Shown here piece by piece: positions 56,214 through 64,000 of a stretch of DNA of 64,000 nucleotides. The notes below the pieces were generated by a model that saw only the letters and a list, made by a program, of their open reading frames with translations, was not told the DNA's origin and ran no database searches. The DNA lies in the NCBI GenBank assembly GCA_002633025.1, contig NMRB01000987.1, positions 1 to 64,000 of the forward strand, in the 5' to 3' direction. Origin of the DNA: Notospermus geniculatus. Its lineage: Eukaryota > Nemertea > Pilidiophora > Heteronemertea > Lineidae. Both the position numbers and the translations under genes were made by a program. How positions within the stretch are numbered: position 1 is the first letter of the stretch; each line of letters begins with the position of its first letter.

Positions 56214-59200
56214 TTATTTTCCTTGGTGCACCATGATAAAGTCCCACCCAGAAACCATCATTTCTTTCAGCTGTTCGTTGGTGTACTGTCTGAAGCCACA
56301 ACTCAGTCCAAAATATCGGAAAAAAACTAAAACAACTGTAGTCATCCACACTGTGATTAATCCTACTGCCATCTGTTGTAGTCTTGGCCTTGCACTGAAA
56401 TTGAAAAAAAAAACGGTTGGTCAGATTTAATCAAGAACACAACGTCAAAGTGAGAGAGTGGTAATAGTCACTAATGGCTATTTCGTCCACCCATGCAGGG
56501 CTGTGGACAAGGCCAACATAGGCTTACCTGCCCAAGTTTAGCCCCTAACCTTAACCCTAGTCCTAGACCCTGAGTTTACCCTAATGTACCCTACGGACGA
56601 CTCTCAGAGGCACTTGTGCCTATTCAGCTACCCTAACTTTTACATTCCATTGAAATCTACAAAGCGTTTATAAACGAACACTCACGCTAAACACATGTAT
56701 ATTTGTTCCACTAGGACGGCGGTGAAGACGAGTTTAAATAGGACGGCTGGTAGATAGTGATAGAGAAAATACGTTGATTCCACCGCAAAGAACGGCAAAT
56801 AGTTTAATAGGTATCCACCTATAAGTAGCTCAGCAACGAACGTCATGTAGGCAATGTAATCTGAAATGAGACGTAGTTAAAGCTGACCTATTTCCTTTAC
56901 CCCACCGCACAGAGTGATGGAGTGAGTCAGTCTATGCGGTGGAGTAATGGAAATAGGTCAGCTTTAACTTAAAGCTGACCTATTTCCATTATCCCACCCC
57001 ACAGAGTAACGGAGTGAGTCGGTCTATGCAGTGGGGTAATGGAAATAGGTCAGCTTTAACTTAAAGCTGACCTGTTTCCATTATCCCACCGCATAGAGTG
57101 ACGGAGTGAGTCACTCTGTGCGGTGGGGTAATGAAAATAGGTCAGCTTTAAGGAATATTTTTCAACAAAGGACATCGTGCATTTTCCTACCGAATAACAA
57201 GAATGTGTTCGGTCGATTTGATGTTTTTGGCCCTTCTGGGCGTGTCAACATCACCTTTTACTGTGGCCACAACACCACAGGTAGCACTTAGACTAGTTCC
57301 TTGTCGTTCCGCTCCATGGCGCTGTGCTACTACACGGGGTACCAGTCTAGGTAGCACTTATTGCACAGTTGACCGACTACTTCAGCATTTTGTGTGTTGT
57401 GGAGGTCATATGTTTCAAGATACCAGGCGATTCTGCTTACCATCCCTGACCACAATCAACATCCTCTTCCTGGTCAACACCAAACAGGCATACACGAACA
57501 TAAACAGGAGGAAACCGGCAAGAGCGGAATACCAACTGACGATGTTGCCAAACAGATGGATTTGAGCCTGGTATGGAGAGAAAAGGAATGGATGAAAAAA
57601 ATGTCGTTTTGTGTCATGGAAAAGACAAACTGGTCATCAACATTATACTCTAGCGTGTTCGCATTGATGACGTCACATCGACAGTGCTGCCACCTATGAA
57701 TTGGCGACATCACTCATGGGACTTTACAGTACCGGTACACAGCGGCACCGTGAACGACGCTGGGAGAAGATCAAGGCGCTGCTCGTGAGTAATTCACCAT
57801 TAGGTTCCTTTGGTCTCTCGCTGAGAGCAAGCTGGAGACACACGACTGCCCATAGCTTTCATAGCCCGGGTTTCATAGCTGAGTTGCCCATAGAGAGCCA
57901 ACTCGCGCGCGAGGTCGAACTCTCCTAGCAGCGACCAAACACTACATACGCTTGTGCCTCTTCCACTCTGTTTCAACCAATAAGCGACGTTCGTCTCATC
58001 CGTTGGCCACTGTGTTGGTTCAGAGGTGAACCTGTGGTCTAGCTCCTCGTCCACACGGAAAGACCACATCTTCATCTGCAATGAAAATATACACTACCTA
58101 GGTCGAGGTTGAGTTCTCACTTCAGAAAACGTGAGAAGGCGCGGATAGCTTCAATAAGACTGCGTTTGGAGTCAACCATCAAATGTAGCCTACTCCAAGG
58201 ATGGACGGCCAAGTCGCCACCAAGTTCTGATACGGAGGCGGAGGCTTAGACCTATGTGCGTATTATACAGATGCACTTACTTGGACCTCTCGGAATTTCT
58301 GCCAGAACGTAAGGGAGACAGGTTCAGTTTGGATGAGTTTGGAGGTCGTGAGGTTTTCTTGTTCATCCTTTCCGTCCCCCGGGTAGATATGTTCCTCCAC
58401 ATTCCAGATGGCCGAGTCTTGGAACATGTTTTTGTCGGCGGCGACTTCACCTTGTCCGTAACCCCATTTGGGTAACGTGACCCCAGTTGCCTGAAACAAA
58501 CAGTCCACGTGAACGATGTTGCTGGCTTTCTATGGGCAACTCAACCATAGAAAGGTATGGACAATCGCTTCTGTCACTGTTGGTGTCAGCGCGACACGGA
58601 AACCAACAAGAGCCATTGAACTTGGCGCGAAAAAATAAACCCGCCAAGATAGAGGCAGCGACGTCAGCACTGACCCTTGGGCATGCGTGAGAGAGTGAGA
58701 TCGGACGTACCAGAAGCGCTCCCGTGGTGTTCACGTGAATCAGACGGACATGTGACCTGATCGTCTGCCAGTTGTCGCCCTCATCATACTTGTTCAAAAT
58801 TTCCTGAAAGAAAGAATAGAACATGAAGGAGAGATCAGACACCACTGCCGTTCGAGCTGGGAGGTAGTAGGGAGTTTTCGCAAAGCCCCGAAACGCCAAC
58901 GCCAACGCGAACGCCAATCCCATTGTTCGATGCCACGAAGAGAGCAGCGAACAATAGGATAGACGTTCGCGTTGGCGTTTCGGGGACTTTGCGAAAACTC
59001 TATAGTTGTTGGAACGTTTACCGGTATTTTAGGTTCCCTGGTTTACGAAAATGGCGAAGAATTCAGCGCATTTTCGTAGCCGTAGACGGCATGCTGGAGG
59101 CAAAGCCCCCGAAACGCCAACGCGAACGTCTATCCTTTTGTTCGGTGCTCTCCTCGTGGCATCGAACAATGGGTTTGGCGTTCGCGTTGGCGTTTCGGGG

Positions 59201-62200
59201 GCTTTGCGAAAACTCCTTACGTCAGGCCCTTAATTGCATTGCAGCGCCCCCAACGAACGGTTTTCATACTTACCACTCTCCAAAGCGTGCTCGCCAACAT
59301 TTTCTTCTTGTGGTCGACGTAGCAGGAGACCTCCATGATGGAGGTTGTCATCGGGGCAGCTACCTCGTGGCTATTCAGTGGTCTTTTCGTAAGACCGTGG
59401 TATATCTGAACAATGTCCCCATCCTTGATGATTTCGGGAGGATTGGAAACTTTGGTCGAGTTGCTGCAAAGGAAGAAAGACTCGTTCAAAGGAGCGCCGA
59501 CTTTGCTTCATATAAATGGCTCTGCTGCTAAAACTACTGGACAAAATCGAGGTATCTTTGTGTTATTTTTCTCCTAGAAAGATTCTCTATCCATCCATAC
59601 CGGTGGTTTGGGGCTGAGCGGGGTGGAAGTGTGCTTGTGGATCCTTTAGGGGGACCCCGTATAAGGAGCCAGATCCAATGCTGACAACCAGAGAAGTGTA
59701 CGACACGAAATCTCGTCAGGAGTTTTCAAGAAACACGTGTACCTGTCAGGTTTCGTGATAAACCACCAATTATTGGCATCCTTGTACCCATAGCACGTGA
59801 CCTGTTGCTGATGAGAGCTCCCTCTATCGCCGTCATAACGAACTGGGTAGAGGACATCGTGTGAATGTAACCAACAAGGAGGAGACGGGCCAAAGGCACG
59901 ACGTAAGGTCACCTGGGAGCCGTAGGCGACATATAACGGCTGTCCTTTGGTAACTGCTGCGAGGCCACCCTATGGGAGAAGACATTTTGAGACATTTACA
60001 GGTAATCATGGAAACAGAATCGATATACTGTGCCCCCTTTGTGGCACGACCTCAAACTCGCCAGCCCAGAGGTACGGCATTCCGTGTTTTCGGTTTGCTC
60101 TACGTGAAACCGTCCGACCTCTGCGTAGGAGATTGCCATGGCCTACCCCGCCGGCAAAGAGGATTTTCTCTACGGCCTAGTGGTTGGGGCGTTGGCCTCT
60201 GAGCTGAGCGGGGTCAGTTCTGTTTACACTTCGGCGAAGAGACCTGAAACACACCAGAACCATGACACGAAAGGCTGACGGATGATGGTAACCTGATGAC
60301 ATACCTGGAGGCTGGCTTGGAATGAACTCGTCATCATATTATCTGTTGGTCCAGCGTTGATCAGAATGCGAAGATGGACGTAGAAGATTCCAACGTAGAG
60401 TAAAATGGGCAGGAAGACAAGGCAGGCGATTCTGGCGAGGGTGTGTTGGATGAGGCTCCGCTGAAGTGGAGAAAAGACGACGATGATTCGAAGGAAAAGG
60501 AGAATTAAAAGTAGATTGTTAAAAAAAGACAGGCATAAGATATTTTGGGTACTTACGTCAGTATAGGACATGTCCGCCATCATGTACCACAGATCTCGGA
60601 AAGCAATGAAGATTACCAAACCCGAAGTCATCACACCGATATATTTTGTCCTAAAACGTTTAAAAGAGTAAACGATTATGCACGAGAGGAAAGGAAATGC
60701 ACCGTCGTGTGGACGGTTTCCGTGGAGGCCAGTACGCCACGCCCAACCGGGGATGACGGCCATACCGCGACGCCTCCCAAGACACTCTCTCTAGGACCAT
60801 GGAAAGGAGACAGTACGGCAACCTACAGGGGATTCGTCATCTATTTCAAGCAAGATGTTTACGCACGAAGGCAAATTACAGCCAGGCGAGGCTACGTTTG
60901 GCGAAGCTAAGCGCTCCTCCACATGAGAATTTCCTTGTTAGACACTCACATTGTTGTCATGGTGACCATCGTCCCCAGTGTGATGAGCCAGCACCACCAG
61001 GATAAGGAGAAGGGCCTTAAAGAGAAGACAAAGTTCAGTAAACCTACCACGATATCCGGCGACAAGGTTTTGCCCATTGAAAGGAACACAACTGCGCACA
61101 TGCCAACTTTATCTTGTGTCAAATGGGGACACTTCTTTCTATACTACATAACTGGGGACACGCATGAGGTCCACGTTTATATGGCTGTGTGTTCCCAGTT
61201 GGTCGGAAAGGAAATGACGTTGTCATCATCACCAAAGATTAACTGTGGACATTGTCATCACAAATCGATTAACTGCGGACATACATGTAAGTGTATGAAC
61301 CTATCTAAATGGGGACACGCGTACACATCGCCCTCATCTCGTGGCTTTAAACCGGCGATCCGAAGTCATCTTCAAATGGAAGGGAACCACGCCCAAGTCA
61401 TCGGCGGAAGATAAAATATCCTACCTTCCACGACATCGGAGGAATCTGAGAAGCGCCAGTAGGCTGAAGGCTATCATGAAGAGTAGGATGCTCTCTACCA
61501 TCACAAGGCGGGACTGGGTCAGGAAGGAATTCTCTGCAAATGCGAATGGAGAGAAAACACGTATAAAATAATGGAAGCGGGCGAAGTGTACACTTACTAC
61601 CGTACCCGAGGTCGAGGTTGAGTAACTCCTGGAGCCATCCAATAAGACTGCGTTCCGAGACAAGCGAGAGCAGCTCAAACTTTGATTGGATACCAAAAAC
61701 TCCAGCTACATGCCTTGTCTTTAGACTTACCGCACAAAACGAGCGTAGCGGCGATGACTGCCGTCCATTTGCGCATGCCCAGGTCGACTGTGAATTGGTA
61801 GACCACAGGAATGAGGAGACTGCCGAAAAGGGCGGGAGCGAGTCGGAGGGAACCAATGGGGACGTCTGGGGTATAATCTGTAAAAGCAAGGAATGACCGG
61901 ACTTAACATTAGGAAGAAGGTACACAGTCCGTGGAGATGTGACGCACAGCCTGTTTGCCGACTTCAGGCAAAAATATTGCGATCAGTGATGCCATGGCGG
62001 ACCTTCAACTTTCGTCTTTAAAAATTCCGAGGAAACGCAAGCGACACACGACTGTTGTTTCCCCCTGCATTGGTCGAATCGTCGGCGGTTCGGCTTTCGT
62101 TTTCAAATGGAAGGGTACACACCTACCTTGGCCAACTTTGTCAAACACGATCGCCGGGTTGTAACCACTCAGATACCCAGCTAGGGCAAAATACATCTTG

Positions 62201-63214
62201 CCAAGTGGCGGATGGTGGTCAAAGAAGAATGTCCTGTTGAGGTACCAACCCACTTGTCGCATGTAGTGTACCTCATCGAACCTGAAGGAAGGATCAGAAA
62301 GAGTAAAGCTTGATGTAGCAGATGCGCCCGTTGTGGCTGTGCCAATCTCGTCCCCATGACGCTATGGTGTACTCCTTTAAAAAATCTTGTGATTATTCCC
62401 CATACCGCCGCCAACAGCTGGCGCGCACAAACACTGCGAGAGGTTTGTACCCCCAAGTAACAGGTTATACTTACACGACGGAGTTTGGGTACCCAAGTCG
62501 CCACATCCGGGTCAAAACGGCAGTGAAAAACAGCGCCACTTGCATGAGATCTATGTTCACGTTAATGGAGAATGGGTCCTGAGGCAGCTTCACCTCTGAC
62601 GTCACCTCCGTGAAACTGTCCGTTTGGAATGCACCATCGCCCTGGAAATGAAATGGGTCTTTGGTTGGAGTTTTCGATGAAGAAATCTGTCTGTTCAGGT
62701 GCGAATATTAGGGAGGTTTCGAAATCAAACGATAAACGTAAACGTTAACGACAACTTTATTTTTGTACCGAAAATGCAATGCAAAATCTGGTTAATGTGT
62801 AGTATGAAAAATAACGTTGTCGTAAAGTTTTGGTTTATCGTTTGATTTCGAATCCTCCCCAATGTAGGTACAAGTTGTCCGGGCGGGAATTGTCCCGCAC
62901 CCGCATCACGGGTGCGGTTGTCCGGCTGTGAGTTGTCCCGGTACGATTTGTCCCAGAACGAATTGTCCGTGTACGAGTTTTTCAGTTACCCCACTCTAGT
63001 CTCCATAACTAGTTGGCAAGCAGTCCATGGCGTTTTGACGGATGCTCACCTCTTGTCGAGGCGTGTCCGGAACTTCGGTGCTTTCCGGACCTGGTCGTGG
63101 CATGGGATCCTCACTCGTCTGCTCTCCCGCCGCACCGGATGGCGGCTGGTCCCCACGGTAACCGCATCCACGCCCTGTAGCACCGATGTCAAGGTCATCA
63201 TCTTCATTTGACAT
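56214..63214 (-). CDS. POMT1: protein O-mannosyltransferase 1
   Basis: ER multi-pass enzyme transferring mannose from dolichyl-phosphate-mannose to Ser/Thr; POMT1 works as a heterodimer with POMT2. Exons in transcript order: 63050-63214, 62475-62641, 62127-62281, 61731-61877, 61425-61533, 60950-61015, 60557-60650, 60305-60460, 59743-59969, 59274-59463, 58711-58803, 58281-58490, 57950-58075, 57441-57567, 56686-56860 and 56214-56394. All phases agree, giving 795 residues. The acidic FDEVHY motif (112-117) and DHHPPLGKM loop mark the GT39 catalytic region. The MIR domains span about 365-590 ([48 protein letters not shown]). Later helices include [20 protein letters not shown]. The pattern follows POMT1 rather than POMT2 ([27 protein letters not shown]). 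The N-terminus (1-80) is acidic and Pro-rich and unlike vertebrates. An upstream acceptor (tttccag near 63235) suggests a 5' UTR exon. The AATAAA nearest the stop overlaps it. Confidence 0.95.
56877..57151. repeat. three tandem copies of an 84-bp palindromic element bounded by TTAA
   Basis: Each unit runs AGCTGACCTATTTCC ... GGAAATAGGTCAGCT with a central GAGTGAGTC and CCACCGCA/TGCGGTGG arms. TTAA occurs at 56877, 56964, 56969, 57055, 57061 and 57148, so every unit is flanked by TTAA and the units are joined by TTAA-C-TTAA. This suggests piggyBac-type target duplication. It lies in a POMT1 intron between exons 57441 and 56860. Confidence 0.9.
58870..59002. repeat. GCAAAGCCCCCGAAACGCC fold-back family, copy 2
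   Basis: GGGAGTTTTCGCAAAGCCCC at the left and GGGGACTTTGCGAAAACTC at the right, around CCCATTGTTCGATGCC. Located in a POMT1 intron. Confidence 0.85.
59099..59220. repeat. GCAAAGCCCCCGAAACGCC fold-back family, copy 3
   Basis: GGCAAAGCCCCCGAAACGCC at the left and GGGGGCTTTGCGAAAACTCC at the right. It ends about 50 bp from the donor of exon 59274-59463. Only about 95 bp separate it from copy 2. Confidence 0.85.
61100..61325. repeat. interspersed repeat related to 55130-55410
   Basis: Contains TCAAATGGGGACAC, CATAACTGGGGACACGC, AACTGTGGACATTGTCATC and AAATGGGGACACGCG. It shares these words with the tail-to-tail spacer copy, and both lie in or near POMT1. Confidence 0.6.
62708..62862. repeat. 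fold-back element, GGGAGGTTTCGAAATC ends
   Basis: GGAGGTTTCGAAATCAAACG pairs with CGTTTGATTTCGAATCCTCC, and inner AACGACAACTTTA pairs with TAAAGTT..GAC. It lies in intron 1 of POMT1. Confidence 0.8.
62874..62980. repeat. short tandem repeat, TTGTCC-based unit of about 19 bp
   Basis: TTGTCCGGGCGGGAATTGTC, GTTGTCCCGGTACGA, TTGTCCCAGAACGAA and TTGTCCGTGTACGAG form about five irregular units. Confidence 0.65.
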
Positions 63215-64000
63215 CTCGAATGAAGGTCAGAACCTGGAAACCAAAATATTCATCCCTCTTTGAGGCGTTCTGTGCCAGCTAACGTCGGGTCGGAGTCGTC
63301 TGCGTCGCTGCCGTCATGGCGTAGCGAAATTGAATTTGGCGGGAAACACGTGTCATCGCCGCGCGCTAGTATGCCGACGACCCGGGAATGCGCTGGTATT
63401 AGCTGATATATCGATGAAACAGGCCTAGGCCTAGTCGATGAAGAATAAATAAGAGTCGCCTGCTGAATGCGCAGTGTTTAGGCCTACCGCCTCGTCAGGC
63501 GTTATCAATACCGGCCGCGTAGGCTTCGTCAGCCAGGCCTACGCCTACATAGGGCCCTAGGAATGGAAGGGATCTATATCCCCGGGTCTATATCTTGCCT
63601 ATAAGATCCAAATGACCTACCCTATAGTTTCCTATATCAGAAGCGTCTTCATCCTCAGCAGTTCGCTGGGATCTAAAGGTGAATGGAAATGAGAAAGGAG
63701 CAGACCTATTGGTGAAGGCAGGAACTGGTATTTCCTGACGCAGATAGATAGATCTATGCCGCGTTATGGTATCGTCAGATTGTAGGCAACGGGAAAATTG
63801 CACTCCACGCATATCATATCAGACACGGTTGTATTATCAATATGAATGCGCACGGTCATGCTCTGTTCTCAATGGCGTTATCAGGCCATTATGTTGAGAA
63901 CCTCGCTATTATAGTCATTCAGGAATTTATCTGAAAAGGCTTCAAGCCGCATGAAGTGTTGCACAATACTGTCTGCGAAATGAGGTCAGTTCATTGGGTG
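63215..64000. other. upstream region of POMT1
   Basis: Presumed promoter and 5' UTR of POMT1. Possible 5' UTR exon borders are present (acceptor near 63235; an open stretch with acceptor-like cctttag near 63675). TAGGCCTA words occur at about 63426 and 63482. No other gene was recognised. Confidence 0.5.

Noticed and set aside
60160-60205. tRNA-like A box (CCTAGTGGTTGGGGCG) near POMT1 exon 59969
   Set aside because: No B box at the right distance. Probably a fragment of a SINE.
63588-63812. Possible extra N-terminal coding exon of POMT1
   Set aside because: The ATG at 63214 is in frame with the rest and starts a continuous coding exon. The upstream stretch could at most be 5' UTR.
1-64000. 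CRISPR arrays, bacterial operons or ribosome-binding sites
   Set aside because: The window is eukaryotic. The tandem repeats seen are minisat- or satellite-like without unique spacers.

Overview
This is an animal nuclear genomic window. It holds multi-exon genes with GT-AG introns, receptor and secreted protein architectures found only in animals, and a very dense load of short fold-back (MITE-like) elements. The gene set points to an invertebrate deuterostome: a POMT1-type O-mannosyltransferase, a PNPLA6/7 esterase, an SRCR-ZP protein, an AQP11/12-type aquaporin, and a large fibronectin-III receptor tyrosine phosphatase. Together with the very frequent palindromic word TAGGCCTA, I would guess an ambulacrarian (hemichordate or echinoderm), with a cephalochordate less likely. 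That placement is inference; no marker here is decisive. There are two assembly gaps (32835-33462 and 50206-50547).

Layout: (1) 178-6189 minus, the N-terminal exons of a PNPLA6/7 gene that runs off the left edge. An isolated EGF-like exon (3164-3292, plus) sits inside one of its introns. (2) 9333-13201 plus, a 3-exon AQP11/12-type aquaporin, head-to-head with gene 1. (3) 16718-20722 plus, an 8-exon aldo-keto reductase whose first intron carries an extraordinary palindromic CCGCGG array. (4) 21928-28955 minus, a 10-exon secreted SRCR-SRCR-ZP protein. (5) 28956-36718, a 7.8 kb gene-free stretch with a minisatellite and a satellite around the first gap. (6) 36719-55069 plus, a 27-exon receptor protein tyrosine phosphatase (2597 codons) with 12 one-exon FN3 domains, two EGF-like modules, more FN3 domains, a membrane helix and two phosphatase domains. 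(7) 56214-63214 minus, a complete 16-exon POMT1. For every gene I joined the exons by hand, and all splice phases agree across each complete reading frame. That is the main support for the models; no transcript data were available.

The genes do not form a functional unit. They encode an ER-anchored esterase, a channel, a redox enzyme, a secreted or apical matrix protein, a receptor and an ER glycosyltransferase. One possible link is that POMT1 O-mannosylates secretory proteins, and the phosphatase ectodomain has a Thr/Pro-rich linker. This is only a suggestion.

The most unusual signals are: the giant fold-back element with about 25 CACCGCGGTG-like cores; the over-represented palindromes of the form TA-NNNN-TA, one of which is seen as a 6-bp insertion when two paralogous exons are compared; transposon termini lying exactly on splice sites in several genes; and a receptor phosphatase whose membrane-proximal domain has lost both catalytic residues while the distal domain keeps the nucleophilic cysteine.
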